Assembly: GCA_022822665.1 (NCBI GenBank)
Contig: JAJEAR010000061.1
Span: 1-43,003 of the forward strand
DNA: 43,003 bases
Origin: Alphaproteobacteria bacterium
Lineage (GTDB): Bacteria > Pseudomonadota > Alphaproteobacteria > Thalassobaculales > Thalassobaculaceae
Reading direction: 5' to 3'
The position numbers and the translations under genes were made by a program. Position 1 is the stretch's first letter. Each line of letters begins with the position of its first letter. Below are positions 24,763 to 33,382 of this stretch, in pieces. Below the pieces are notes generated by a model that worked only from the letters and a program-made list of their open reading frames with translations, was not told where the DNA came from and did no database searches.

Positions 24763-26406
24763 GTGACTGAAACAACGATCTTTGCGGCAAAGCGGATCAT
24801 CACCATGAATCCCGCGCGTCCCGTTGCGACCCACGTGGCCACGCGCGACGGACGCATTCTGGGCGCGGGCACGCTGGACGAGCTGGAAGGATGGGGAGAG
24901 TACATCCTGGACGAGAGGTTTTCCGACAAGGTCCTCATGCCCGGTTTCGTCGAAGGCCACGCGCACACCATGGAAGGCACGCTGTGGCGCAAGACCTACT
25001 GCGGATTTTTCGACAGGGTCGACCCGGGAGGGCGCAGGTGGCCCGGCCTGAAGAGCCTGGGCGCGGTCCTCGACCGCCTGTCCGAAGCCGAGCGTGCGCT
25101 GACCGATCCCGACGAACCCCTGGGCGGCTTTCAGCTCGATCCGATCTACCTGGGAAACGTCGAGGTGACCCGCCACGATCTGGACAGGGTTTCCGGCGGC
25201 AGGCCGGTCGGCGTGCTGCATGCCTCGGGTCACATCATGAACGTCAATTCCAGGGCACTTGAGCTGGCCGGCCTGCTGCGTCACGGCATCAATCACCCTG
25301 GCATTCCCCTTGGAGACGATGGCCTCCCGCTCGGACCGCTGAAAGGGCCTGACGTCTACACGCCTGTCGGCCGTCATGTCGGCTTCGACCGCTCGTTGAC
25401 GGATGCGGATGAACCGGGGCTGCGCGACTTCGCGCGACTGTGCGTGCGGACCGGCACGACGACGATCACCGACCTTGCCTCCCGTCTCGAGCCGGACGCG
25501 GTCGACATGATGGAGCGGGTCACCTCCGAGGACAGCTTCCCGGTCCGGGTGGTGCCGCTCAAGTTCTTCATGGGTCACACGCCCGAGGACCTGGTCAGCT
25601 ACGTCTTGGAACTCAGGGACCGCTCCACCGATCGCCTTCGCCTGGGACGGATCAAGATCGTCGCGGATGGTTCGATCCAGGGGTTTACCGCGCGCTTGAG
25701 GTGGCCGGGCTATTTCAATGGAGCAACCAATGGCCTGTGGTACATTGCGCCCGAGCACCTGGCCGAGATCTATCGTCGTTCGCTTTGGGCGGGAATTCCG
25801 GTCCACACACATACAAATGGCGACGAGGCGACCGAACTGGTGCTGGATACCCTGGAGCCCCTGCTTGGCAAGCACCCCAGCCCCGATCACCGCTTCACGC
25901 TGCAGCATTGCCAGTTGGCGGATGCCGCCCAGTTTCGCAGGATGAAGAAGCTGGGAATGTGCGTGAACCTGTTTGCCAATCACCACTTCTACTGGGGAGA
26001 CGAACACTATCGGCTGACGGTCGGGCCCGAACGGGCTTCCCGCATGAACGCGTGCCGAACGGCCATGGAGACCGGTGTTCCGATGGCAATTCACTCCGAT
26101 GCGCCGGTCACGCCGCTCGCACCCCTGTTTACCGCCTGGGCAGCGGTCAACCGGATCACCGCGTCAGGGCGGGTGCAGGGCGAGCACGAACGCATCTCCG
26201 TGGCCGCGGCCCTGAACGCCATCACTCTGGGCGCGGCCTACACGCTGCATCTGGACAGCGAGATCGGCTCCGTCGAAACCGGCAAGGCGGCCGACTTTTC
26301 GGTACTGGAAGACGATCCCACGGCCGTCGCTCCCGAATCACTGAAGGATGTGGGTGTGTGGGGCACCGTCCAGGGCGGGCGCATCTTCGAGGCCGCGGCG
26401 TTATGA
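24763..26406 (+). CDS. metal-dependent amidohydrolase, family 3 (YtcJ/NfdA-like)
   Basis: Protein of 547 residues with the amidohydrolase composite barrel. Metal-site residues are visible in order: H66 and H68 in GHAH, K298 in KIVADGSIQG, H348 in PVHTHTNGD, H382 in LQHCQL and D446 in HSDAPVTP. GTG start chosen because AGGAG lies 8 bases upstream and the chain then begins with the family's first strand (TIFAAKRIITMNPARP). Members hydrolyse N-substituted formamides, cyclic amides and similar compounds; the true substrate is unknown. It overlaps the CobW-family gene by 4 bases (ATGA) and is divergent from the ABC importer, suggesting that it processes what the importer brings in. Confidence 0.88.
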   Translation: MTETTIFAAKRIITMNPARPVATHVATRDGRILGAGTLDELEGWGEYILDERFSDKVLMPGFVEGHAHTMEGTLWRKTYCGFFDRVDPGGRRWPGLKSLGAVLDRLSEAERALTDPDEPLGGFQLDPIYLGNVEVTRHDLDRVSGGRPVGVLHASGHIMNVNSRALELAGLLRHGINHPGIPLGDDGLPLGPLKGPDVYTPVGRHVGFDRSLTDADEPGLRDFARLCVRTGTTTITDLASRLEPDAVDMMERVTSEDSFPVRVVPLKFFMGHTPEDLVSYVLELRDRSTDRLRLGRIKIVADGSIQGFTARLRWPGYFNGATNGLWYIAPEHLAEIYRRSLWAGIPVHTHTNGDEATELVLDTLEPLLGKHPSPDHRFTLQHCQLADAAQFRRMKKLGMCVNLFANHHFYWGDEHYRLTVGPERASRMNACRTAMETGVPMAIHSDAPVTPLAPLFTAWAAVNRITASGRVQGEHERISVAAALNAITLGAAYTLHLDSEIGSVETGKAADFSVLEDDPTAVAPESLKDVGVWGTVQGGRIFEAAAL

Positions 26407-27368
26407 GTGCGCCCGTTCCCCTGACGGTCGTGGGCGGATACCTCGGCGCCGGCAAGACCACGCTGATCAACGGGATGTTGCGCGGCGCAAACGGGCGTCG
26501 CCTCGCGATACTCGTCAATGAATTCGGCGCCCTTCCGATTGATGAGGACCTGATCATCGCGAGGTCGGAGAACCTGATTTCAATTGCCGGTGGATGTATC
26601 TGCTGCACCTTTGGTGACAGCCTGGCCGACGCCCTGGCCGGGTTCGCGCGAATGGACGCGCCCCCCGATCATGTTCTCGTCGAAGCGTCGGGCGTCGCCA
26701 TACCGTCCTCCATTGCCGCGACGGCGTCGCTGGTCAGCGGGATGGAACTGCACGGAACTGTCGTTCTGGCCGATGCGCAGACGATACGCGCGAGGGCGCG
26801 GGACAGGTTCATGGGAGATACGGTCAGGCGGCAACTGGCTGATGCAGACATCGTGGTTCTGACCAGGTCGGAGCTGGTCGGCGGGGACGCGATCGAAGCC
26901 GTCACGGCCTGGGTTGCATCCGAGACCGGTCACGGGAACATCATCACCTCGACGCTGCGGCGCGTTCCGGCCGACATCCTTCTCGATCTTGGCCCGACCT
27001 CCGCCACGGCCGCGGATGTCGGCCATGACGACGCCCTCTACGATTCCGTGGTGCTGCAACCCGGAGCACCCGTCGACGTGCGGGAACTTGCACGCAGGCT
27101 CGTCGACGAGCGTCTCGGCATCATACGGGCAAAGGGACTGATCGCGGATGCCGCCGGCCATGCTGCCGAACTTCACGTGGTCGGAAACAGGTGGAGCGTA
27201 ACGCAGGCACGGGTCACCAGCGCCTCCGGACTGGTCTGCATCGGGCAGAGGGCAAGGCTGTGCAGGGAGAGAATTCGCGAGCTGGTTCTCGAGTTGGAAA
27301 TCGCGGCCACGCGGCTCCGCACAGCGCCGCTCGCAGACACGGCCATGGCCGGATCGGCGAAGACCTGA
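26403..27368 (+). CDS. CobW/COG0523-family P-loop GTPase, putative metal chaperone
   Basis: Protein of 321 residues. Walker A is GYLGAGKT (12-19), the family's metal-binding CxCC is GGCICC (C65, C67, C68), and EASG lies at 94-97. The CobW C-terminal domain is recognisable from about 236 (IIRAKGLIADAAG). The guanine-specificity motif, normally NKxD, reads TRSE (154-157) in VVLTRSELVGG, which is unusual and could weaken or change nucleotide choice. Relatives deliver Zn, Co or Fe to client enzymes. The 4-base overlap with the amidohydrolase makes that enzyme the obvious client (inference). Confidence 0.85.
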   Translation: MSAPVPLTVVGGYLGAGKTTLINGMLRGANGRRLAILVNEFGALPIDEDLIIARSENLISIAGGCICCTFGDSLADALAGFARMDAPPDHVLVEASGVAIPSSIAATASLVSGMELHGTVVLADAQTIRARARDRFMGDTVRRQLADADIVVLTRSELVGGDAIEAVTAWVASETGHGNIITSTLRRVPADILLDLGPTSATAADVGHDDALYDSVVLQPGAPVDVRELARRLVDERLGIIRAKGLIADAAGHAAELHVVGNRWSVTQARVTSASGLVCIGQRARLCRERIRELVLELEIAATRLRTAPLADTAMAGSAKT

Positions 27369-27570
27369 CCGGTTCTTCACCGGCGAAGCACCGTGGGACG
27401 CGCGCCCCGGATCCCGGCAGGGCAGAACCCGTGCGGCGTCACCCTGGCGGGCTTCGGATTCGGCACCGTGGAGGGCACGGACGACCTCGCCTGGACCGCG
27501 CCGTCCGGCCTGGCAGGCACGCGGAACCGCTTGCGCAGTCCCCTGTCAGCACGTATCAGGAGCGACGGTG

Positions 27571-27647
27571 CGGGGTGTAGCGCAGCCTGGTAGCGCATCT
27601 GCTTTGGGAGCAGAGGGTCGGCGGTTCGAATCCGTCCACCCCGACCA
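27571..27647 (+). tRNA. tRNA-Pro (anticodon UGG)
   Basis: Full cloverleaf by eye: 7-base acceptor stem CGGGGTG pairing with CACCCCG, D arm GCGC/GCGC, anticodon stem TCTGC/GCAGA with loop TTTGGGA (anticodon TGG at 27605-27607), T arm GGCGG-TTCGAAT-CCGTC. The CCA end is encoded (27645-27647). Confidence 0.95.
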
Positions 27648-27698
27648 GCGTGTCATCCTGTCCGCGCCACTACGCGGACCAGCCCCGGGGATCGTGCC

Positions 27699-28004
27699 AT
27701 GACCGTCCGAATCTACCGCCCGGCGAGAACCGCGATGCAGTCGGGCAAGCAGGGCACCCGCAACTGGGTCCTCGAACACGTGCCCGAGACCGCCCGTCGT
27801 CCGGAACCGTTGATGGGCTGGGTCGCGGCAGGAGACACCCGTCGCCAGGTGAGGCTGCGGTTCGAGACCCGCGAGGATGCGATCGCGTACGCGGAACGCA
27901 ACAACCTGGTGTACGAGATCCGGGAACCGCGGACCGCGGCGTCGAAACCGAAGGCGTACGCCGACAACTTTGCCTTCGACAGGATGGATGCCTGGACCCA
28001 TTGA
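27699..28004 (+). CDS. NDUFS4-like accessory subunit of respiratory complex I (ETC complex I subunit)
   Basis: Protein of 101 residues fitting the ETC_C1_NDUFS4 family (PF04800): VRIYRPARTAMQSGKQGTRN at the start, PLMGWVAAGDTRRQVRL in the middle, FETREDAIAYAERN, and the diagnostic end KAYADNFAFDRMDAWTH. It is the bacterial counterpart of the mitochondrial 18-kDa subunit, which in mitochondria packs on the matrix arm near the NADH-binding module. Such genes are typical of Alphaproteobacteria and usually lie away from the nuo operon, as here. It sits between two tRNA genes. Confidence 0.92.
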   Translation: MTVRIYRPARTAMQSGKQGTRNWVLEHVPETARRPEPLMGWVAAGDTRRQVRLRFETREDAIAYAERNNLVYEIREPRTAASKPKAYADNFAFDRMDAWTH

Positions 28005-28010
28005 CCCAGT

Positions 28011-28087
28011 GGCCCCGTAGCTCAACCGGATAGAGCACCTGCCTTCTAAGCAGGGAGTTGCAGGTTCGAGTCCTGCCGGGGTCGCCA
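28011..28087 (+). tRNA. tRNA-Arg (anticodon UCU)
   Basis: Cloverleaf by eye: acceptor GGCCCCG pairing with CGGGGTC (one G-U), D arm GCTC/GAGC, anticodon stem CCTGC/GCAGG with loop CTTCTAA (anticodon TCT at 28045-28047), T arm GCAGG-TTCGAGT-CCTGC, discriminator G and encoded CCA (28085-28087). Confidence 0.95.
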
Positions 28088-28112
28088 TATCGCTTCCGCC
28101 CGGAGCGCCACC

Positions 28113-29279
28113 ATGAAGATAGCCTCGGTCACCGCGCGCTGGATCCGTGTTCCGATACCCGAAGAGCAACGCCATCGCTCGGATTTCGGCGTGGCCGGCA
28201 GTTTCGACATGACACTGGTCAGGATCGAGACCGAATGCGGCGTTGTCGGATACGGCGAAGCCAAGGCCACGGTCGCGAGTGCCGGAGACAACCGGGCGCT
28301 TGCGGTGCTGATCGAGAGGGAGCTGGGACCGGCACTGATCGGCGAGGACCCGCGCGACATCGCGCGGTTGTGGGAGGTCATGTACAGCGGAGTCCGCGGA
28401 CACTACGCACTCGATCGCGGTCATGTGTTTCCGGTGCTGGGCCGGCGCGGCATCACCGTCTCCGCCATCAGCGGCATCGACATGGCGCTGTGGGACATTC
28501 TCGGCCAGTCACTCGGCGCGCCGGTGTGGCGATTGCTCGGTGGACGCCGGCACCGCCGGATGCCCGCCTACGCGTCCGGCGGCTGGGCGCCGGCTGCCGA
28601 AATTGGACGTCAGCTGCAGTCCTACGTCGAGCGCGGCGGGTTTCGTGCGGTGAAGATGCGGGTCGGTGTCGCAGACGGAGAACCACGCCACTCCGCGGAA
28701 CGGGTCCATGCGGCCCGCGAGGCGCTCGGCCCCGACATAGACATCATGTGCGATGCCCACGGAACCTTCGGCGTGGCCGAGGCCAAACGTTTCTGCCGCC
28801 TGGTCGAGCCGTGCGACATCGCCTGGTTCGAGGAACCGGTTACCGCCGACGACAAGCGGGGCCTCGCCGAGGTCCGGGCCTCCACCGATATCCCGATCGC
28901 CACCGGCGAGAGCGAGGGCACGAGGTTCGCCTTCCGCGATCTCGCGGAATTGCGGGCCGCCGACATCTTCCAGCCCGACCTCGCGATCTGCGGCGGCATT
29001 ACCGAGGCGGTCAGGATCGCCGCCATCGCCAGCGCATGGCAGATCCGGCTTGCACCGCACCTGTGGGGCGGGGCGCTGATGTTCGCTGCCGGTCTGCACG
29101 TTTCCGCGGCATCGCCGGCAGCCCACATCCTTGAGTATTCCCTCGGAGCCAACCCGCTGCTGTTCGAACTGTCCACCAACCCGCCCGTCGTCAGGGACGG
29201 GTTCGTGGACATCCCCGACGAACCCGGGCTGGGTGTCACGATCGACGAGGACTTTGCAGCCCGCCACACCGTGACATAG
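28113..29279 (+). CDS. enolase-superfamily enzyme (mandelate racemase/muconate lactonizing type)
   Basis: Protein of 388 residues, normal for the group. The N-terminal capping domain is about 1-125 and the barrel follows. Active-site residues in order: K181-M-R183 at the end of strand 2, metal ligands D214 (DIMCDAHG), E240 (WFEEP) and E266 (ATGESEG), and H316 (LAPHLWGG), which gives the mandelate-racemase subgroup pattern. The second base position (K166 in mandelate racemase) is Arg, so a dehydratase of a sugar acid or hydroxy acid, or an epimerase with one-sided base use, is more likely than a true racemase (inference). It lies 26 bases after tRNA-Arg; no transporter is adjacent to identify the substrate. 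Confidence 0.87.
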   Translation: MKIASVTARWIRVPIPEEQRHRSDFGVAGSFDMTLVRIETECGVVGYGEAKATVASAGDNRALAVLIERELGPALIGEDPRDIARLWEVMYSGVRGHYALDRGHVFPVLGRRGITVSAISGIDMALWDILGQSLGAPVWRLLGGRRHRRMPAYASGGWAPAAEIGRQLQSYVERGGFRAVKMRVGVADGEPRHSAERVHAAREALGPDIDIMCDAHGTFGVAEAKRFCRLVEPCDIAWFEEPVTADDKRGLAEVRASTDIPIATGESEGTRFAFRDLAELRAADIFQPDLAICGGITEAVRIAAIASAWQIRLAPHLWGGALMFAAGLHVSAASPAAHILEYSLGANPLLFELSTNPPVVRDGFVDIPDEPGLGVTIDEDFAARHTVT

Positions 29280-29340
29280 TCATCATGGTTGCGACAGGCG
29301 GGAAGTGGCGCCGTGCCCTCTGCGGTGGTATCAGGCAGGC

Positions 29341-31239
29341 ATGATCCGTATTCGCGACATGACGGTCCGCATGGCGGGACGCGTACTGTTCGACCAGACA
29401 AGCGCGACCATCCCGTCCGGCCACCGGGTCGGGCTGACCGGCAGGAACGGAACCGGCAAGACGACCCTGCTGACACTGCTCACAGGGGGGCTCCAGCCCG
29501 ACCAGGGCTCGGTTGAAATCGAAGGTGCGACCGGCCGCGACATCGGCATGGTGCGCCAGGAAGCACCGGGCGGATCGGAGACCCCGCTCGAATTCGTTCT
29601 TGCCGTCGATCGTGAACGCGCGACGCTGCTGGCCCAGGCCGACGAGGTGAGCGATCCGCTGCGCATCGCCGAGATCCAGACCCGGCTTGCCGACATCGGA
29701 GCACACGCGGCGCCGTCGAGGGCTGCCCGCATCCTTGCCGGGCTCGGTTTCGACGAGATCGCGATGAACCGGCCGCTGTCCGGGTTTTCCGGCGGGTGGC
29801 GCATGCGGGTGGCGCTTGCCGCCGTCCTGTTCGCACGACCACAGCTGCTGCTGCTTGACGAACCGACCAACCACCTCGATCTCGAGGCTGCCCTGTGGCT
29901 GGAGACGCATCTCGCCCGGTACCCCGGAACCCTGATCCTGGTCAGCCACGACCGCGACCTGCTGAACCGCGTGGTCACGGGCATTCTCCACATCGAGAGC
30001 GCCCGGCTCGCCTTCTACCGCGGTTCCTACGATGCATTCGAACGCGTGCGCGAGGAACGCCGGGCCCTTGATGCCGCTACCGCGCGAAAACGCGAGGAAC
30101 AGCGTCGGCACATGCAGGCCTTCGTTGATCGTTTCCGCTACAAGGCCAGCAAGGCCCGACAGGCCCAGAGCAGGCTGAAGGCACTGAGCAGGCTCGAGAT
30201 CCCGCCGCCGGCTGCGAGTGAGCCAACCACGGTATTCAGGTTCCCCGCCCCGGGGGAACTTGCTCCGCCGCTGGTGACCATGGACAGGGTCTCGACCGGC
30301 TACGATCCAGGGCAACCGGTCCTGCGCGGCATGGACCTGCGGCTCGATCCCGATGACCGGATCGGGGTGCTCGGCCGCAACGGCAACGGCAAGTCGACCC
30401 TTGCCAGGCTCATTGCCGGCCGGTTGCCGGCGTTCTCGGGCGCACTGCACCGGGCTCGGCGCCTGCGGACCGGGTATTTTGCCCAGCACCAGATCGAGGA
30501 TCTCAACCCGGAACTTTCGGCCTGTGATCACCTGGCACGGCTGATGCCTGACGCCTCGATGGACCGCGTCAGGGCCCGGCTCGGCGGTTTCGGACTTGTC
30601 CTCGACGCCCAGACGACGCCCGCGCGCTTCATGTCGGGCGGGGAACGGGCCAGGCTCGCCATCGCCTGTGCCACCCACGATGCGCCGCATGTCCTCATCC
30701 TGGACGAGCCAACCAACCATCTCGATATCGACGCCCGCGATGCCCTGGTGCAGGCGCTGCACGAGTTTTCCGGCGCCGTGATCGTTATCAGCCATGACCG
30801 CAGGATCCTGCAGATGACTGTCGACCGGCTCTGGCTGGTCGCCGGCGGCACCGTCAGGCCCTTTGATGGTGACCTCGACGAATACGCGGAGCGGCATGCC
30901 AGGGCCGGAGAGGAACGCGGAACCGTCGGGATCGGCGAGTCGCGCCGCCGGACCGGACGGCAGGCAGTGCGCCGGGCGGCTGCGGACCGCCGCCGGGATA
31001 CCGCCTGCGTGCGCAGGGCGGCACGAAGTGCGGAACGACGGCTCGATGAACTGACGGCGGAGCGCCGGCACCTCGTCACCCGTCTGGCCGATCCCGAAAC
31101 CTGGGAACAGGCGGGAATGGACGGCATCGCGCTCGCGCGACGCAAGAAGGAAATCGACCGCGAGATCGAGTCGGCCGAACAATGCTGGCTCGAGGCGGCG
31201 GAAGCACTCGAAGCGGCAGAACGGATGGCAGCGGAATGA
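29341..31239 (+). CDS. ABC-F family ATPase, YheS/Uup-like ribosome-associated factor
   Basis: Protein of 632 residues with two soluble ABC domains and no membrane segment. Domain 1: GRNGTGKTT, signature FSGGWRMRVALA, DEPTNHLD. Domain 2: GRNGNGKST, signature FMSGGERARLAIA, DEPTNHLD. The inter-domain linker has the family's tRNA-contact helix (FVDRFRYKASKARQAQSRLK), and the C-terminal about 120 residues are an Arg/Ala-rich helical extension (RRTGRQAVRRAAADRRRDT) resembling Uup/YheS tails. Expected to act at the ribosomal E site in translation quality control, or in antibiotic protection. ATG at 29341 starts at the first strand of domain 1. It overlaps the next gene by 4 bases. Confidence 0.92.
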   Translation: MIRIRDMTVRMAGRVLFDQTSATIPSGHRVGLTGRNGTGKTTLLTLLTGGLQPDQGSVEIEGATGRDIGMVRQEAPGGSETPLEFVLAVDRERATLLAQADEVSDPLRIAEIQTRLADIGAHAAPSRAARILAGLGFDEIAMNRPLSGFSGGWRMRVALAAVLFARPQLLLLDEPTNHLDLEAALWLETHLARYPGTLILVSHDRDLLNRVVTGILHIESARLAFYRGSYDAFERVREERRALDAATARKREEQRRHMQAFVDRFRYKASKARQAQSRLKALSRLEIPPPAASEPTTVFRFPAPGELAPPLVTMDRVSTGYDPGQPVLRGMDLRLDPDDRIGVLGRNGNGKSTLARLIAGRLPAFSGALHRARRLRTGYFAQHQIEDLNPELSACDHLARLMPDASMDRVRARLGGFGLVLDAQTTPARFMSGGERARLAIACATHDAPHVLILDEPTNHLDIDARDALVQALHEFSGAVIVISHDRRILQMTVDRLWLVAGGTVRPFDGDLDEYAERHARAGEERGTVGIGESRRRTGRQAVRRAAADRRRDTACVRRAARSAERRLDELTAERRHLVTRLADPETWEQAGMDGIALARRKKEIDREIESAEQCWLEAAEALEAAERMAAE

Positions 31240-31796
31240 CAGTTGCAAACGAGCGTATCCGCGAGGTGCGCGCAACCATGAATCGCATCCGGACCCGCAC
31301 TGCACAACAGTCCGGGATCGACCGGGCGGTTTTGCAGGAGATACGGGCACAGCTGGTTGCGCTGGCGCGGCGCGCCGAGCTGTTTCCGCACGAGGAGTTC
31401 CCGGTCACCGGGGACGACGAGCGGGATACCCGTCTGCTCCATTGCGAGCCGGATGGCAGCCACGCGCTCTACCTGTTTTCCAGCGACGGCGACTGCGAGA
31501 CGCCGCCACATGACCACGGGACGTGGGCCGTGATCGTCGGTATCCACGGGATCGAGCTCAACCGGCTGTACCGTCGGCTCGGACCGGACCGGTTTGAACT
31601 GATCCGCGAGGTCGCGATCGGACCGGGGGAGGGGGTTTGCCTGATGCCCGACGACATCCATGCCATCGCCAGCCCGGGCAAGGCGCCGCTGATGCACCTG
31701 CATCTCTATGGCCGGGCCTTCGAGGACCAGCAGCGATCCGTGCCGATCCACGCGGAATACGGCGGGGCGGACCGAACCAGGGAGACGACAGGATGA
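31236..31796 (+). CDS. cysteine-dioxygenase-like cupin (thiol dioxygenase family)
   Basis: Protein of 186 residues. The non-haem iron 3-His set of cysteine dioxygenase is visible: H92 and H94 in PPHDHGTWAVI and H142 in PDDIHAIAS, plus the family ending HLHLYG (154-159). It would add O2 to a small thiol (cysteine, 3-mercaptopropionate or similar) to give a sulfinate; which thiol cannot be told. The lone ATG at 31236 overlaps the ABC-F stop, and its own stop overlaps the rhodanese start (both ATGA), so the three genes are translationally coupled. The rhodanese next door supports a sulfur role. Confidence 0.82.
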   Translation: MTVANERIREVRATMNRIRTRTAQQSGIDRAVLQEIRAQLVALARRAELFPHEEFPVTGDDERDTRLLHCEPDGSHALYLFSSDGDCETPPHDHGTWAVIVGIHGIELNRLYRRLGPDRFELIREVAIGPGEGVCLMPDDIHAIASPGKAPLMHLHLYGRAFEDQQRSVPIHAEYGGADRTRETTG

Positions 31797-33382
31797 CTGC
31801 GACGATAACCGCCGCCACACTCAGGGACCGGCTCGCCGGGTCCGGGGAACTCGCCCTGATCGATCCGAGGGAAGAAGGCACTTTCGGGCGCAGACACATC
31901 CTGCTGTGCAGCAACATTCCTCTGAGCAGGCTTGAAATCCAGGCGCCGGACGCCATTCCGCGCCGGTCGGCCCCGGTCGTGCTGTGCGACGACGGCGCCG
32001 GCGAGGCCGACCGGGCCGCGACCGTGTTGTCGCGGTTCGGGTACACGGACATCGCCGTGCTGGAAGGCGGCATCGACGCCTGGGAGGCCGCGGGGCTCGA
32101 ACTGTTCAGCGGCCTGAACGTGCCCAGCAAGGCGTTCGGAGAGTTCGTCGAACATGCCTATGGCACCCCGTCGGTCAGCGCGCGCCAGCTCGCCGAGATG
32201 CAGGAGGGGAGTTCCGGGGTCGCAGTGCTCGATTCGCGCCCGATCAACGAGTTCAGGGTCATGAACATTCCTGGCGGAGTGGACATGCCCGGTGCGGAAC
32301 TGGTGCACCGGATCCACGACGCGGTGCCGGATCCGGAGACGACCATCGTGGTCAACTGCGCCGGGCGCACCCGGAGCATCATCGGTGCCCAGTCCCTGAT
32401 CAATGCAGGGGTGCCGAACCCGGTCTTCGCGCTGGAAAACGGCACCATGGGGTGGCACCTCGCCGGGCTCGAACTCGAGCACGGTCAGGACCGGGTGGCG
32501 CCGGAACCGACTGCCATGGGGAACCGGGTCGGCCGTGAACGGGCCGACCGGGTGGCGCGGCGCTTCGGGGTGACCATGATTGACCGCGAGACACTCGAAC
32601 GCTGGCGGGCGGAGCAGCACAACCGTGCGCTCTACATCCTCGATGTCAGGACCATCGAGGAATTCCTGACCGCCCACATTGCCGATTCCCGCCACGCTCC
32701 GGGAGGGCAGCTGGTTCAGGCCACCGATGCCTTCGTCGCGATTCGCAACGCGCGGGTGGTGCTGGTCGATGACAGCCTGACCAGGGCTCTCATGACCGCA
32801 AGCTGGCTCGAACAGCTGGGCGGATGCGAGGTCGCGGTCCTGGCCTCGGGGCTTGAAGGGCAGGCGATCAGCCGCGGATCGCGACCGGCGCCGGTGTTCG
32901 GTCTTGATCCCGCTTCGGTCACCACGATCGACGCCGCCGACGTCAGCGGGCTCGGCGACGCGCTGTTCATCGACCTTCAGCGCAGTCTCGACCACCGGGC
33001 CGCGCACCCGCAGGGAGCGCGGCCGGCAATCCGGGCTCACCTGGCCGAACAGCTCCGCCTGATCGCACCCTCCGGTCCGGTGGTGTTGACCTCGCCTGAC
33101 GGTGTTGCCGCGATGCTTGCAGCCGCGGACCTTGCCGACAGCGGCCTCGACATCCGGGTAGTTGCCGGCGGGAGCGGGGCCTGGGAGCAGGCCGGACTGC
33201 CGATGGCGGCCGGCATGGCGGACCCTGTCGGTGAACTCGACGACGTGTATCTGCGCGCCTACGACCGCACGTCGGAAGAGGAGGTCCGCGCGGCGATGAA
33301 CGAGTACCTCGAGTGGGAAATCGCGCTTGTCGACCAGATCTCGCGACCGGGCGGGATCAGTTTTGCCGCCTACCCGGAGTGA
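31793..33382 (+). CDS. four-domain rhodanese (sulfurtransferase) with two active-type and two degenerate domains
   Basis: Protein of 529 residues made of four rhodanese homology domains, about 7-105, 125-235, 263-365 and 375-475, then a helical tail. Domain 1 has the catalytic Cys at 65 (PVVLCDDGAG) and domain 2 at 189 (VVNCAGRTRS, a classical CxxxxR loop). Domain 3 has V325 (VVLVDDSL) and domain 4 T433 (VVLTSPDG) at the Cys position, so they should be non-catalytic and perhaps structural or binding modules. It would move sulfane sulfur from a persulfide or thiosulfate. Coupled to the thiol dioxygenase upstream. Its last 13 bases overlap the convergent modC end. Confidence 0.88.
   Translation: MTATITAATLRDRLAGSGELALIDPREEGTFGRRHILLCSNIPLSRLEIQAPDAIPRRSAPVVLCDDGAGEADRAATVLSRFGYTDIAVLEGGIDAWEAAGLELFSGLNVPSKAFGEFVEHAYGTPSVSARQLAEMQEGSSGVAVLDSRPINEFRVMNIPGGVDMPGAELVHRIHDAVPDPETTIVVNCAGRTRSIIGAQSLINAGVPNPVFALENGTMGWHLAGLELEHGQDRVAPEPTAMGNRVGRERADRVARRFGVTMIDRETLERWRAEQHNRALYILDVRTIEEFLTAHIADSRHAPGGQLVQATDAFVAIRNARVVLVDDSLTRALMTASWLEQLGGCEVAVLASGLEGQAISRGSRPAPVFGLDPASVTTIDAADVSGLGDALFIDLQRSLDHRAAHPQGARPAIRAHLAEQLRLIAPSGPVVLTSPDGVAAMLAAADLADSGLDIRVVAGGSGAWEQAGLPMAAGMADPVGELDDVYLRAYDRTSEEEVRAAMNEYLEWEIALVDQISRPGGISFAAYPE

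Noticed and set aside
25440..26402. Long rightward frame that would add 321 residues to the CobW-family protein
   Set aside because: It is an out-of-phase reading of the amidohydrolase gene; the true start is the ATG at 26403.
27571..28087. tRNA-flanked segment as an integrated element
   Set aside because: No integrase and no repeat of a tRNA 3' end was found within the window.
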